Shown in pieces: positions 34,598-46,182 of a DNA stretch of 64,000 nt (positions within the stretch are counted from its first letter, which is position 1; each line of letters opens with the position of its first letter). Below the pieces are notes generated by a model, which saw only the letters and a list, made by a program, of their open reading frames with translations, made no database searches and was not told where the DNA came from. The stretch comes from Streptomyces sulfonofaciens. GTDB lineage: Bacteria > Actinomycetota > Actinomycetes > Streptomycetales > Streptomycetaceae. The position numbers were made by a program, and so were the translations under genes. Location: positions 186,001-250,000 of the forward strand of contig NZ_BNCD01000006.1 in assembly GCF_014656295.1 (NCBI RefSeq), written 5' to 3'.

Positions 34598-35791
34598 CTA
34601 CGGGAGTTCTCCGCCGGGGGAGCGGCGGCCGCGGATCCTGCGGCGTTCGCCCGCGGGTGGCGCCGGTGCGTCGGCGAGGCGTACCACGGGGTCGTCGGGG
34701 CCCTCGCGGCCGGCCACCACCGGCTTCTGGGCGCGGGCCGCCTTGGCGCGGTACTGGGCCGCGTCGGCCAGCCGGAACAGCCGCCGGGACGAGCGCAGCG
34801 GCCCGATCGGATCACCGGTCGACGCCACCCCGCACGCCACGCCCTCGCCGAGCCGCAGCCGTGCGGCACGGCGGCACAGCTCACCGGCGACGCGAACCAC
34901 GTCGTCCGCGGACGGCCCCACCGCGAGCAGGCAGAACTCGTCCCCGCCCAGCCGTGCCGCGAGCGCACCCGGCAGCATCGCCCCGCACAGCGAGAGCACC
35001 GAGCCGAATCGTTCCAGCAGCCGATCGCCGGCCGCGTGGCCCTGTGTGTCGTTGACCCGTTTCAGGCCGTTCAGATCGCAGACGACCAGGCTGACCACGG
35101 CCTTGTCGGTGCGGTGGCTCTCGATCGCCTCGTCGAGCCGGGTGTCGACGGCGCGCCGGTTGGCCAGGCCGGTGAGCGCGTCGGTGAAGGCCAGCCGGCG
35201 GGCCTCCTCCAGGCGTTCGGTCTGGGCGAGCCCGGCCGCCACCACGCTGGCCAGCACGGTGGCGAAGTCCGCGTCGGACCGGTCGAAGACCGGCGCGCCG
35301 ACCGGCCGGGCCACGTACAGCTCGCCCCATGCGCGCCCGTGCAGCACGATCGGCGCGACCACGCAGCAGCCGCGCCCCCGGCGCCGCAGCGCCGCGGCCC
35401 GCCCCCAGCTACCGCCCGGCGGCCCCGGCACGGCTCGCCCGCCGGCACCCGCGACCCGTTGTGCGTCCTGCGCGACCGCCACCCAGGCGCGGGGCTCCCC
35501 GCCGCCCGCCCAGCGTTCGTGCAGCAGCTCGGCGATCTCCGGGAACTGGTGCACCGGATACGCCTCGGCCTCGGGAAACTCCTCCTCGCCCAGGGCGCGC
35601 TCACCGGTGTTCACCAGCACCCGCAGACGGCCCAGCTCGCGCTCCCAGACGGACAGCGCGGCGAAACTGCCGGTCAGCGCGCGGCGGGCGCCCTCAGCCG
35701 CCGCGCTCCAGGTCTCCCGCGGGGTGTGCACGGCGGCCATGCCCCGGGCCAGCTCCACCACGGCACGCAGCCGCGCTTCCTCCGCCATCAT
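34598..35791 (-). CDS. GAF-GGDEF diguanylate cyclase
   Basis: The 397-residue protein begins at the paired ATGs 35791/35788. Residues 1-190 have the look of a GAF sensor. A linker helix (AQTERLEEARRLAFTDALTGLANRRAVD) follows, and then the GGDEF domain with the intact signature LGGDEF at 281-286. No RxxD inhibitory site is present just upstream (sequence there is MLPGALAARL), so product inhibition is doubtful. The C-terminal ~50 residues are Pro/Arg-rich. It makes the second messenger c-di-GMP, which controls development through BldD in Streptomyces. No EAL domain is present. Confidence 0.9.
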   Translation of the reverse strand: MMAEEARLRAVVELARGMAAVHTPRETWSAAAEGARRALTGSFAALSVWERELGRLRVLVNTGERALGEEEFPEAEAYPVHQFPEIAELLHERWAGGGEPRAWVAVAQDAQRVAGAGGRAVPGPPGGSWGRAAALRRRGRGCCVVAPIVLHGRAWGELYVARPVGAPVFDRSDADFATVLASVVAAGLAQTERLEEARRLAFTDALTGLANRRAVDTRLDEAIESHRTDKAVVSLVVCDLNGLKRVNDTQGHAAGDRLLERFGSVLSLCGAMLPGALAARLGGDEFCLLAVGPSADDVVRVAGELCRRAARLRLGEGVACGVASTGDPIGPLRSSRRLFRLADAAQYRAKAARAQKPVVAGREGPDDPVVRLADAPAPPAGERRRIRGRRSPGGELP

Positions 35792-35866
35792 CCCAGGCTA
35801 TGAAGGTTTGCCACATTTTGAGAGGTTGTTACGGCGAACAGGTTCCACTGCCCGGCGGCCGCCCGC

Positions 35867-36664
35867 CTACTCCCCGGGCCACTGCGGCGCACGCTTCTCG
35901 TTGAACGCGGCCACGCCCTCCGCACGGTCGCCGGAGAAGGCCACCGTGCGCCAGGCCGCGTCCTCCACCTCAAGGCCGGCCCGCAGGTCCAGCCCGTGCC
36001 CGAGGCGCAGGGCCCGCTTCGCGGCACGCAGGCCCACGGGAGAGTTTCCGGCGATCCGCGCGGCGAGGTCCAGGGCCTCGGTGCGGTCCTCGCCCTCGGC
36101 GGTGAGCCGGTCCACCAGACCCAGCGCGTGCGCCTCCTCCGCCGCGACCCGCCGGGCCGAGAAGATCAGCTCCGCGGCCCGGGCGGCGCCCACCCGGCGG
36201 GGCAGCAACTGGGTGCCGCCACCGCCCGGGATCACGCCGACCGACACCTCGGGCAGGCCCACCACGGCGGTCGGGTCGGCCACGATCAGGTCGCAGGCCA
36301 GGGCCAGCTCGAAGCCGCCGCCGAGGGCGTAGCCGTGCACCGCGGCGATGGTGGGCACGGGCAGGTCGAGGACGGCGGTGTAGGCGGCCCGGGCCACCGG
36401 GCGCTGGCGGTGCAGGTCGGCGTCGGTGAGGGAGTTGCGTTCCTTCAGGTCGGCACCGACGCAGAACGCCCGCTCGTGGGTGGAGGTGAGCACGACGGTC
36501 CTGGTGCCACGGTCGGCGGCGAGGTCCGCGCAGGCCGCCGCGAGGGCGCGGGCCATGGCCGTGGAGACGGCGTTCATGGCCTGGGGCCGGTCGAGCACCA
36601 GCTCGGCGACGTGGTCGTGCCGCCGGATGCGGACGACGTCGTGGTAGCTGCTCATGGCGTTCAT
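35867..36664 (-). CDS. Enoyl-CoA hydratase/isomerase family protein
   Basis: AAGGAG precedes ATG 36664 (MNAMSSYHDVVRI), giving 265 residues. The crotonase-fold oxyanion-hole segments are visible (ERAFCVGADLKE and HGYALGGGFELALACD), as is the catalytic-Glu region GLPEVSVGVIPGGGGTQLLPR. The tail EGVAAFNEKRAPQWPGE is typical. It hydrates 2-enoyl-CoAs or isomerises acyl-CoAs in fatty-acid or amino-acid breakdown. It runs in the same direction as the GGDEF and adenylate cyclase genes, but with gaps and probably its own promoter. Confidence 0.9.
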   Translation of the reverse strand: MNAMSSYHDVVRIRRHDHVAELVLDRPQAMNAVSTAMARALAAACADLAADRGTRTVVLTSTHERAFCVGADLKERNSLTDADLHRQRPVARAAYTAVLDLPVPTIAAVHGYALGGGFELALACDLIVADPTAVVGLPEVSVGVIPGGGGTQLLPRRVGAARAAELIFSARRVAAEEAHALGLVDRLTAEGEDRTEALDLAARIAGNSPVGLRAAKRALRLGHGLDLRAGLEVEDAAWRTVAFSGDRAEGVAAFNEKRAPQWPGE

Positions 36665-36840
36665 GCGGGCTCCTTGGGCGTAGACCGTCGTGGCAGGCAC
36701 CGTACGCGGCGCTCCCCGCCCACGGCACCGGGCCCCGGCCCCCGAAGCACCGGGCGAGCGCCCCGAAGGCGCGCGGGGAGCCGCGCGACCGGCCGCAACC
36801 GAGCGCGAGCGCCCCCACCGGCTCGCACAGCCCCGGGAAA

Positions 36841-36985
36841 CCCGAACGAACTCGAACGAACTCGAACGAACCCGAACGACCCGAGAAGGACCGAGACAAC
36901 CGAGAAGAGCGGGAAGAGCGGGAAGAGCAGAACCCGGGAAGCGGGAAGCCGGAAGCCGGAAACCCGGAAACCCGGAAACCCCGAA
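36841..36985 (+). repeat. Short tandem repeats upstream of the enoyl-CoA hydratase gene
   Basis: Four 10-bp units (CYCGAACGAA) at 36841-36880, then GAGCGGGAA units at about 36908-36930, then GGAAGCC and GGAAACCC units to about 36985. The purine-rich run lies in the 36665-37062 gap where no gene is supported. The start of the adenylate cyclase 3' end is at 37063. Confidence 0.8.
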
Positions 36986-37062
36986 AAGGGGGACCAGGTG
37001 CCCGAGGAGCCGATCGAGCCGATCGGCAGGCCGTCACCCGGCGGCAGCCGGGAAGGGAGACC

Positions 37063-38307
37063 TCAGCCGCGCCGGGTGAGCAACCACGGCTCCACCACCC
37101 CGAGCCCCCGCACCGGCCGCTGCCACATCGGCTGGAGCGCGAACCGGTAGGAGGGCGGTTCCTCCCCCTCCTTCTCCGCCGCCGCGGTGGCCTGCGCCGC
37201 ATCCGCCTCGGAGGTCGGCGCCGCCCCGGTCCTGATCAGCTCCGCGGCGAGGGCTCCGTCGACGAGGACGGCGTCCCTGGGCGCTATCGAGGTGAGGCGG
37301 CTGGCCAGGTTCACGGTGGTGCCGAAGACATCGCCCATCCGGGTGGTGACCGTGCCGAAGGCGATGCCGACGCGCAGCTCGGGCATCGTCTCGTCGTTGG
37401 CCATGGTCTCTATCAGGCGCAGTGCGATCTCCGCGGCGATGGCGGGATCGTCCGTGGCGAACAGCACCTCGTCGCCGAGGGTCTTGATCAGCCGGCCGCC
37501 GTGCGCGGCCACCAGGTCGGCGGCGGTGGTCTCGAACGCCTCCACCAGCTCGCCGAGCTCCTCCTCCTCCATCCGGCGGGTCAGCCGGGTGAAGCCGACG
37601 AGGTCCGCGAAGCCGACGGCGAGGCGCCGGTCGACCATCTCCTCGTCGTCCGCGGCCTGCACGACCCGGCCGGTGGCCGCGGCGAGCTGCCGCCGCCAGA
37701 CGTAGACCAGGAACTCCTCCAGCTCCGGCAGGAGCAGCTCGATCAGCGGATAGGTGACCTCGGTCCGCGTCATGCCCGGCTCCGGGGGCTCGGTCAGGCC
37801 CTCCAGGAAGGAGTCGATCTGCCACTCGGCGAGCCGGGCCGTGGTCTGGCCGGTCGAACGCGCCACCTGGACGGCCATCGCCTCGCTGAGCAGTCCCGCC
37901 TCCACCAGGCCCGCGAGCCGCCGCAGCGCCAGCACGTCGGCCTCGGTGAGGGCCTTGGCCTGCCCGATGTCGGCGAAGCCCATGGCCCGCCAGAACCGCG
38001 AGGCCAGCTCCATGGAGACGCCCGCGCTGCGCGCCGCCTGGAAGGGCGTGTAGCGGCGCTCGGCGCCGAGGATCAGTTGCTCCAGACGCAGGGCCAGCGG
38101 GTCGTCGCCCGGCTCCTCGCCGTCCTCGGGTCCGTCCACACGGTCGGCGGCGGGCTCCACCTCGTGGCGGCCCGGGGCCCGGGGCGTGTCGGCCTCCCGA
38201 CGGTCCGCCTCCCGGTGCCGGGGGGCGGCACCCGGCTCCTCGCCGGGGTCGGGCTCACCGGGGGTGCGGGGTGTGCCCGTACCGGGGCCCGGTTCGTCGA
38301 CGGTCAC
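37063..38307 (-). CDS. cya: Class III adenylate cyclase
   Basis: The protein has 414 residues from GTG 38307. The first 70 are acidic and Pro-rich. A helical region follows (about 75-200) with RYTPFQAARSAGVSMELASRFWRAMGF, resembling a pH-sensing or MerR-like module of actinobacterial cyclases. The C-terminal catalytic domain has metal-binding Asp235 (GFADLVGFTRL) and Asp279 (KTLGDEV), plus NLASRL for the transition-state residues. It is the likely orthologue of S. coelicolor SCO4928, which makes the cAMP needed for spore germination. It is predicted cytoplasmic, with no transmembrane helix. Confidence 0.93.
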   Translation of the reverse strand: MTVDEPGPGTGTPRTPGEPDPGEEPGAAPRHREADRREADTPRAPGRHEVEPAADRVDGPEDGEEPGDDPLALRLEQLILGAERRYTPFQAARSAGVSMELASRFWRAMGFADIGQAKALTEADVLALRRLAGLVEAGLLSEAMAVQVARSTGQTTARLAEWQIDSFLEGLTEPPEPGMTRTEVTYPLIELLLPELEEFLVYVWRRQLAAATGRVVQAADDEEMVDRRLAVGFADLVGFTRLTRRMEEEELGELVEAFETTAADLVAAHGGRLIKTLGDEVLFATDDPAIAAEIALRLIETMANDETMPELRVGIAFGTVTTRMGDVFGTTVNLASRLTSIAPRDAVLVDGALAAELIRTGAAPTSEADAAQATAAAEKEGEEPPSYRFALQPMWQRPVRGLGVVEPWLLTRRG

Positions 38308-38564
38308 GCCTGCTGCCCTTCCGATCTGCCGCGGTCAGGTATCGACCGGCCCCAACTCTACTGAGACGGTGCTCAGCGAGCGGCCGGACCTGGGGTCCGA
38401 CCTGCTCTTTCCGGCCGGGGTGCCGGGGGCGGTGACACCGCCGGCCGTGCCGTCCGGCCGGTGTCGCGGTCCCGGGAACACACAGTACGTCAGGTGTGCG
38501 CTGGCTCACTCCCCCGCGCCGGGCCGGTCGGCCCCGTGGCGCCGCGCGGCCGGCCGCGCGCCGG

Positions 38565-39464
38565 TCATGCCCCGTCGCCCCCTCCCGCGGGCCGCAGGTG
38601 CACGATGTCGCCGGCCCCGATCGGCTGCTGCATCCCGTCGGCGGTGGCAAGCACCAGCCGGCCGTGCCCGTCGAGGGCGACCGCCTCACCGGTCACCGCG
38701 CGGTCGCCGGGCAGCTCGGCCCGCACCTTGCGGCCCAGGGTCGCGCAGCCCGCCGCGTACGTCTCCTGGAGGCCGCTGGCGGCCGGATCGCCGTCCGCGC
38801 CGGTCCACGCCTCGTACCACGTCTCCAGGGAGCGCAGGACGGCGCGCAGCAGCGGATCGCGATCGGTCGCGGTGGCCCCGGCGAGCGCGAGCGAGCCGGC
38901 GGTGGGCACCGGGAGCTCGGGGGCGCGCAGGGTCACGTTGAGCCCGATGCCGAGCACCACCGCGGCGCCACCCGCGCCGTCCGCGCCCCCGGCGTTCTGC
39001 CCCCCGGCGCGCTCGGCCAGGATGCCTCCGGCCTTGCGCTCCGCACCGCCGACCGTGACCAGCAGGTCGTTGGGCCATTTGAGTGCCGTGTCGACGCCGG
39101 CGGTGCGGGAGACGGCGGTGGCGGTGGCGACGCCCGCGAGCAGGGGCAGCCAGCCCCACCGCTCGGCGGGCACGGCAGGCTTCAGCAGCACGGAGAAGAA
39201 CAGGCCGGAGCGGGGCGGCGCGCTCCACCGCCGGTCGAGGCGGCCCCGTCCCGCGGTCTGCTCCTCCGCGACCAGCACCGCGCCCTCGGCCAGGGCGCCG
39301 GCGCGGGCGGCCAGGTCGGTGTTGGTGGACCCGGTGGACGCGACGACGTCCAGGGCGCTCCACAGGGTGCCGGGCCGCACCAGGGCACGGCGCAGCGACG
39401 AGGCGTTGAGGGGCGGCCGGTCCAGGTCGGACCAGGGGCTGTCATGGGCTTCCTGCGGGGTCAT
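38565..39464 (-). CDS. birA: Biotin--[acetyl-CoA carboxylase] ligase
   Basis: The 299-residue protein has the biotin-ligase motifs ASTGSTNTDLAARAG, EEQTAGRGRLDRRW, LKWPNDLLV (catalytic Lys) and ERKAGGILAE. A Gly/Ala-rich insert (GGQNAGGADGAGGA) precedes VVLGIGLNV. There is no N-terminal helix-turn-helix, so it is a monofunctional class I enzyme and not a repressor. It attaches biotin to the carboxyl carrier domain of the acyl-CoA carboxylase alpha subunit encoded at 44095-45870. It is divergent from the beta-subunit gene, and the two share a 317-bp control region. Confidence 0.93.
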   Translation of the reverse strand: MTPQEAHDSPWSDLDRPPLNASSLRRALVRPGTLWSALDVVASTGSTNTDLAARAGALAEGAVLVAEEQTAGRGRLDRRWSAPPRSGLFFSVLLKPAVPAERWGWLPLLAGVATATAVSRTAGVDTALKWPNDLLVTVGGAERKAGGILAERAGGQNAGGADGAGGAAVVLGIGLNVTLRAPELPVPTAGSLALAGATATDRDPLLRAVLRSLETWYEAWTGADGDPAASGLQETYAAGCATLGRKVRAELPGDRAVTGEAVALDGHGRLVLATADGMQQPIGAGDIVHLRPAGGGDGA

Positions 39465-39574
39465 GGGCCCACCCTAGGCGCGCCCGCGGCCCCGCCCCGG
39501 ATGTGGTCAACGCCGCACTGCCGAACCGTATCCGCGCCGATACGCTACGAGTCGGTAGCCGCATGTGATCCTTC

Positions 39575-39597
39575 TGCCGTACGCCCCGCGTACGGCA
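39575..39597. promoter_or_regulatory. 10-bp inverted repeat between birA and the carboxylase beta gene
   Basis: TGCCGTACGC and its exact complement GCGTACGGCA are separated by CCC. The site is 178 bp before the carboxylase start and 111 bp before birA, in a 317-bp divergent region. Symmetry suggests an operator; the regulator is unknown. Confidence 0.5.
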
Positions 39598-39781
39598 ACC
39601 GGAGTAACGTCCCGACTGCCCCGTCCGCACCCACCGGAAGGCACCCACCAGCCGCAGACACCAGCCGCGCCCGCCACTGGGCCCCACCCCGCCCCACATC
39701 CCCCTCGTCCCCCGTCGTCCACCCCCTGACGTTGCCCACCGCCCACCCGCAGTCCCCCAGCAGGCAGGGAGCCGCACCCCG

Positions 39782-41464
<1,683 letters not shown>

Positions 41465-41492
41465 GCCGTCGCCCAACCGCAAGGAGCCGTTG

Positions 41493-41729
41493 GTGATCAA
41501 GGTGGTACGGGGCAATCCCACCCCGGAGGAACTGGCCGCCGCCGTGGCGGTGGTCCGGGCGCGCGCCGCGGCGCTCGCCCAGGGGCCGGCCTCGCCGTGG
41601 CCGGGCGGGCAGGGCGCGCAGGGCGGCGCGGCCGCACCACCCGCGTGGTCGGACCCCGCCCGAGTGGCCAGGACCCGGCTGCCCGCGCCCGGGCCGCGGT
41701 CCTGGGGCCGGACGTTCTGGCCGGTGTGA
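41493..41729 (+). CDS. pccE: Acyl-CoA carboxylase epsilon subunit
   Basis: GTG 41493 (VIKVVRGNPTPEELAAAVAVV) follows AAGGAG at 41481-41486. The 78-residue protein has the epsilon-family N-terminus and a C-terminal SDPARVARTRLPAPGPRSWGRTFWPV tail with the conserved W-x-R-T-F-W. The middle is a low-complexity Gln/Gly/Ala linker. The epsilon subunit stabilises and activates the alpha-beta complex. It lies 28 bp behind the beta gene in one operon. Confidence 0.88.
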   Translation: MIKVVRGNPTPEELAAAVAVVRARAAALAQGPASPWPGGQGAQGGAAAPPAWSDPARVARTRLPAPGPRSWGRTFWPV

Positions 41730-41745
41730 CGACCCGCGGGCCACG

Positions 41746-42020
41746 CACTCCGGGTGCGTTCGCTCGGAGTGCGCCCGCTCCGGGTGCGCTCACTCCGGAT
41801 GCGCCCACTCCGGATGCGCCCACTCCGGGTCCGCACTCGGCAGCACGCTGACGTGCGCGATCGCTGCCGATGTAGGCGGTCGCTGCCGATGTACGCGGTC
41901 GCCTCTGCTGACGTAGGCGGTCACGGCCGGCGTGGGCGGTCACAGCCGGCGTAGGCGGTCGCGGCCGGCGTACGCGATCACCACTTCGACCCGGGCGGCC
42001 ACGCTCGGCTACGCGATCAC
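41746..42020 (+). repeat. Two tandem-repeat arrays downstream of the epsilon gene
   Basis: Six 15-bp units of the type CACTCCGGATGCGCC occupy 41746-41835. A second array of about 19-bp units (GTAGGCGGTCACGGCCGGC type) runs from about 41853 to 42020. Both degrade gradually between copies. The region lies between two genes and shows no convincing coding frame. Confidence 0.88.
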
Positions 42021-42149
42021 CGCAGTGTGCGCGGTCGCGCCGTGTGCGGTACCGCCGTGCGCGGGAACGGGTGCAGCGCGCGCCCCGCGCACACGGCCCA
42101 GCGCGCACGGCCCGGTACTGGCGCGCGGCTGCGCTCCCGGGCGCCTACT

Positions 42150-42165
42150 TGAGTACGCGTACTCA
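42150..42165. promoter_or_regulatory. 16-bp perfect palindrome upstream of mmpB
   Basis: TGAGTACGCGTACTCA is an exact palindrome 36 bp before ATG 42202. It resembles the TGAGTACTCA core of the tetR operator at 28864-28885. Its place suggests an operator or activator site for the small membrane protein gene. Confidence 0.55.
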
Positions 42166-42201
42166 GGCGCCCCCTGCCGCCGGGCCCGCAGGATCGATCA
42201 C

Positions 42202-42324
42202 ATGCTGTGGTCAGAACCCGACGACAAGCCGCCCGAGGACCTGCGCGCCGTCCAGGCGAAACTGCGGCGGCTGGGCGTGGTCCTGGCGCTGGCCGCGGTC
42301 CTGGTGATGATCGTGCTGTGGTGA
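42202..42324 (+). CDS. mmpB: Small membrane protein, MmpB-like
   Basis: ATG 42202 opens a 40-residue protein: a charged N-terminus ([23 protein letters not shown]) followed by a single helix ([17 protein letters not shown]) at the C-terminal end. The size, charge pattern and place between carboxylase and maf genes match what I recall as morphogenic membrane protein MmpB of Streptomyces; I am not certain of that name. It is too short to carry other evidence. Topology is probably N-terminus inside. A perfect palindrome lies upstream. Confidence 0.6.
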   Translation: MLWSEPDDKPPEDLRAVQAKLRRLGVVLALAAVLVMIVLW

Positions 42325-42407
42325 GCCGCGGCACTGCCGGGGCCGCCCGCCCGCCGTGCGGGACGGGCGGCCCCCGCCTGCCGGAGCGCGCCGATACGCT
42401 GACCGCC

Positions 42408-43019
42408 ATGAGTGATCAGCCCCGCCGATTCGTGCTCGCCTCCCAGTCCCCCGCCCGCCTCGGCCTGCTCCGCCAGGCGGGCCTGGCGCCCGACGTGATC
42501 GTCAGCGGTGTCGACGAGGACGCCGTCTCCGCCCCCACCCCCGCCGACCTGGCCCTGGCGCTCGCCGAGGCGAAGGCGTCCGTGGTCGCCGCACGCCCCG
42601 AGGTGATCAGGAGCGGTGCGCTGGTCGTGGGCTGCGACTCGGTACTCGACCTGGACGGCCAGCCGCTCGGCAAGCCCGCGGACGCGGAGGAGGCCACCGC
42701 GCGCTGGAAGGCGATGCGCGGCCGGGCGGGCACCCTGCAGACCGGCCACTGCGTCTACGACACGGCCACCGGCCGGCACTGCTCGGCCGTGGCCTCCACG
42801 GTGGTGCACTTCGGCGAGCCGAGCGACGCGGAGGTCGCGGCCTACGTGGCCTCCGGCGAGCCGCTGCACGTCGCCGGCGCCTTCACACTGGACGGCCGCT
42901 CGGCACCGTTCATCGAGCGCATCGAGGGCGACCACGGCAACGTCATCGGCATCAGCCTCCCGCTGTTGCGCCGGCTGCTGGGCGAACTGGGCGTGGCGAT
43001 CACGGACTTGTGGGCGTAG
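42408..43019 (+). CDS. maf: Maf-family nucleoside triphosphate pyrophosphatase
   Basis: ATG 42408 starts 203 residues. The Maf motifs are [17 protein letters not shown], the catalytic region [36 protein letters not shown] and the C-terminal [29 protein letters not shown]. The enzyme removes non-canonical nucleotides and affects septation when overproduced. Its 3' end overlaps the convergent membrane-protein gene by 20 bp, which leaves no room for a terminator in between. Confidence 0.93.
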   Translation: MSDQPRRFVLASQSPARLGLLRQAGLAPDVIVSGVDEDAVSAPTPADLALALAEAKASVVAARPEVIRSGALVVGCDSVLDLDGQPLGKPADAEEATARWKAMRGRAGTLQTGHCVYDTATGRHCSAVASTVVHFGEPSDAEVAAYVASGEPLHVAGAFTLDGRSAPFIERIEGDHGNVIGISLPLLRRLLGELGVAITDLWA

Positions 43020-43485
43020 CGCCGCCGGTCTGCTTCTGCCGGCCGGTCCACCTGGGCCGGCCGGGCCACCACGGCCGGTCGGCACCCCGCTCGTCGTAGG
43101 CGACGAGGCTGAGCACGATCAGGCCGAGGACCACCATCATGCACAGGAACGCGAACCAGCCGACCAGGCCGATCGCGAAGGCGCCCAGCAGCCCGTGCAC
43201 CACGGCGGCGCTGATCAGCAGGATCCGCCAGAAGCCGGCCGGGCCGCGGTCGCGCACCGCCGCACGCAGCAGGACGGCGGCGTTCAGCAGCAGGTAGAGG
43301 CCGACGACCCCGCCGGCGATCCAGGTCGACACGGTCATCGCGTGGGGGGCCAGGCCCGCCAGGGACATGTCCTGCCGGTCCACGACCAGACCGAGGAACC
43401 AGTTCAGCAGCGCCATGCCGAGCGCCTCGAGAACGAGCACGATCGCCGCCACCAGCGCCACCGGTCTACGTGCCACGGCGCCCAC
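43000..43485 (-). CDS. Integral membrane protein of unknown function
   Basis: GTG 43485 ([18 protein letters not shown]) gives 161 residues with four hydrophobic helices: [61 protein letters not shown] and [20 protein letters not shown] basic C-terminal tail ([10 protein letters not shown]) follows. I do not recognise the family beyond a conserved Streptomyces membrane protein at this locus. It overlaps the maf gene tail to tail. Confidence 0.75.
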   Translation of the reverse strand: MGAVARRPVALVAAIVLVLEALGMALLNWFLGLVVDRQDMSLAGLAPHAMTVSTWIAGGVVGLYLLLNAAVLLRAAVRDRGPAGFWRILLISAAVVHGLLGAFAIGLVGWFAFLCMMVVLGLIVLSLVAYDERGADRPWWPGRPRWTGRQKQTGGATPTSP

Positions 43486-44094
43486 CCACTTTCGCTGCCG
43501 TCACCACGTCGGAGGTACCTTCCAGGCCGCCTGGGCACGGGGAAGGTCCGGAACACCGCGCAGGCTACTTCCGGGTACACCCCTGGGCAAGGTCCGGGCA
43601 CCGAGCCATGGCCAACGCTTCGCGCCACGCCCGGGGTGCACCCGGGGCACACCCGGGCCGAGGCACCGTCCGCCGGGCACCGCGCACGATCCCGCCGGCG
43701 GCTTCCCGTACGAAGACGCACGACACGCCGCCGGGCGGGCTGGAGGCTACGCACAGAAAACCGCAGCGTCGTAGTAGGGACCCCACAAAGAAACCCGATC
43801 AGCCGCAGCACGCTCTCACAGAGACCCCGGCCCCGTCAGACGGCTAAGGTTCCCCACAGGGAGCCTCGATACCAGGCGGGACAAGGGATTTCACGGCTGG
43901 AACGAGAGGCGCTTCACGCTCCGTGTGGGAAACCTCACCCTTGGGGACGGGTCGAAAGCCCGTGTCGGCAGTCCCTAAAATCAGTGTGTTGCAGCGACGT
44001 CTTCGGCACGATGATCCGCCGGGCACCCGCTCGGGTGCACCGAGCCGGGGGCCTGGGGGTGTACCCCGGAATACAGAGCAAGGAGGGAGCCATC
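43486..44094. other. Long leader region of the carboxylase alpha gene
   Basis: The first half has loosely repeated GGGTGCACCCGGGG-type sequence and no convincing gene. Around 43851-44020 the composition becomes less GC-rich, and TAAAAT at 43976-43981 could be a -10 element, about 115 bp before GTG 44095. No conserved riboswitch-like fold is evident to me. Confidence 0.4.
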
Positions 44095-45870
44095 GTGCGC
44101 AAGGTGCTCATCGCCAACCGTGGCGAAATCGCGGTCCGCGTGGCCCGGGCATGCCGGGACGCGGGCATTGCGAGCGTGGCCGTGTACGCGGAGCCGGACC
44201 GGGACGCTCTGCATGTCCGGGCCGCGGACGAGGCGTTCGCCCTGGGCGGTGACACCCCGGCGAGCAGCTACCTGGACATCGCGAAGGTGCTCCAGGCGGC
44301 GAAGGACTCCGGCGCGGACGCCGTCCACCCCGGCTACGGCTTCCTCTCGGAGAACGCGGAGTTCGCGCAGGCCGTGCTGGACGCCGGCCTGACCTGGATC
44401 GGCCCGCCCCCCGCGGCGATCCGGGACCTCGGCGACAAGGTGGCCGCCCGGCACATCGCCCAGCGCGCCGGTGCGCCGCTGGTCGCCGGCACGCCCGACC
44501 CGGTGAGCGGTGCCGAGGAGGTCGTGGCCTTCGCCAAGGAGCACGGCCTGCCCATCGCCATCAAGGCCGCCTTCGGCGGCGGCGGCCGGGGCCTGAAGGT
44601 GGCCCGCACCCTGGACGAGGTCCCGCACCTCTACGAGTCGGCGGTCCGCGAGGCGGTGGCGGCCTTCGGCCGCGGCGAGTGCTTCGTCGAGCGCTACCTG
44701 GACCGGCCGCGGCACGTGGAGACCCAGTGCCTGGCCGACCGGCACGGCAACGTCGTCGTCGTCTCGACGCGCGACTGCTCGCTCCAGCGCCGCCACCAGA
44801 AGCTCGTCGAGGAGGCCCCGGCGCCGTTCCTCACCCCGCAGCAGGAGGAGCAGCTCTACACCGCCTCCAAGGCGATCCTCAAGGAGGCCGGCTACGTCGG
44901 TGCCGGCACCGTGGAGTTCCTGGTCGGCAATGACGGCACCATCTCCTTCCTGGAGGTCAACACGCGCCTCCAGGTGGAGCACCCGGTCACCGAGGAGGTC
45001 ACCGGCATCGACCTGGTCCGCGAGATGTTCCGCATCGCGGACGGCGAGGAGCTGGGATACGACGACCCGCCGATGCGCGGCCACTCCTTCGAGTTCCGCA
45101 TCAACGGCGAGGACCCGGGCCGGGGCTTCCTCCCGGCCCCCGGTACCGTCACCGCCTTCGTCCCGCCGTCCGGCCCGGGCGTCCGGCTGGACGCGGGCGT
45201 CGAGTCCGGCAGTGTGATCGGCCCGGCGTGGGACTCCCTGCTGGCCAAGCTGATCGTCACCGGTGCCACGCGCCGGCAGGCCCTCGAACGGGCGGCCCGC
45301 GCGCTGGACGAGTTCCGGGTCGAGGGCATGGCGACGGCCCTGCCCTTCCACCGGGCCGTCGTCAGGGACCCGGCGTTCGGACCCGAACTGACCGGCTCGA
45401 AGGATCCGTTCACCGTGCACACCCGGTGGATCGAGACCGGCTTCGTCAACGAGATCAAGCCCTTCGCCGCCGCTGTGGACACCGCCGAGGCCGATGAGGA
45501 CACGGGCCGCGAGACGGTGGTCGTGGAGGTCGGCGGCAAGCGCCTCGAAGTGTCGCTGCCGGCCAGCCTCGGCATGTCGCTGGCCAGGACGGGCCTGGCG
45601 GCCGGCGCCCGGCCCAAGCGGCGCGCGGTCCGCAAGTCCGGCCCCGCGGCGTCCGGTGACACCCTGGCCTCGCCGATGCAGGGCACCATCGTCAAGGTCG
45701 CGGTGGAGGAGGGCCAGGAGGTCAAGGAGGGCGACCTCGTGGTGGTGCTGGAGGCCATGAAGATGGAGCAGCCGCTGAACGCGCACCGCTCGGGCACCGT
45801 CAAGGGCCTGACGGCCGAGGTCGGCGCCTCGCTCACGTCCGGCGCCGTGATCTGCGAGATCAAGGACTGA
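44095..45870 (+). CDS. accA2: Acyl-CoA carboxylase alpha subunit (biotin carboxylase and BCCP)
   Basis: GTG 44095 follows AGGAGGG (44082-44088), giving 591 residues. The biotin carboxylase domain begins [23 protein letters not shown]; it has the Gly-rich ATP loop [23 protein letters not shown] [13 protein letters not shown] and the [23 protein letters not shown] motif. The C-terminal biotinyl domain has [10 protein letters not shown] with the biotinylated Lys. It supplies carboxybiotin to several beta subunits, among them the one at 39782. The likely orthologue is S. coelicolor SCO4921. BirA at 38565 modifies it. Confidence 0.95.
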   Translation: MRKVLIANRGEIAVRVARACRDAGIASVAVYAEPDRDALHVRAADEAFALGGDTPASSYLDIAKVLQAAKDSGADAVHPGYGFLSENAEFAQAVLDAGLTWIGPPPAAIRDLGDKVAARHIAQRAGAPLVAGTPDPVSGAEEVVAFAKEHGLPIAIKAAFGGGGRGLKVARTLDEVPHLYESAVREAVAAFGRGECFVERYLDRPRHVETQCLADRHGNVVVVSTRDCSLQRRHQKLVEEAPAPFLTPQQEEQLYTASKAILKEAGYVGAGTVEFLVGNDGTISFLEVNTRLQVEHPVTEEVTGIDLVREMFRIADGEELGYDDPPMRGHSFEFRINGEDPGRGFLPAPGTVTAFVPPSGPGVRLDAGVESGSVIGPAWDSLLAKLIVTGATRRQALERAARALDEFRVEGMATALPFHRAVVRDPAFGPELTGSKDPFTVHTRWIETGFVNEIKPFAAAVDTAEADEDTGRETVVVEVGGKRLEVSLPASLGMSLARTGLAAGARPKRRAVRKSGPAASGDTLASPMQGTIVKVAVEEGQEVKEGDLVVVLEAMKMEQPLNAHRSGTVKGLTAEVGASLTSGAVICEIKD

Positions 45871-46182
45871 CACCGGGCGGCCCCGTCCCCCTCCGCCTCG
45901 GCGGCGCGCGCTGCGGCGCACGCCGCCGGTGGTGTCGCGCCCCACGGGCACGGGCCCGGCACCGCCCGGAGACGGTCCTCCCCGCGGTGGACGGGGAGGA
46001 GGGGCCTTTCGCCCACGAGGGCCGCTCGGGAGAGCCGCCCACGAAGTCGGCCCGGGACGGCCGTTCGGGGCGGCTCGCGGACCTACCGGACCGGCTACCG
46101 TGGAGGGCGCACGCGCCGGGGCGCCGGGTGGAACCGGCGAGCCCCGCGCCCCTGTCTCCCGACCACCGATGAGGACCCCGCG

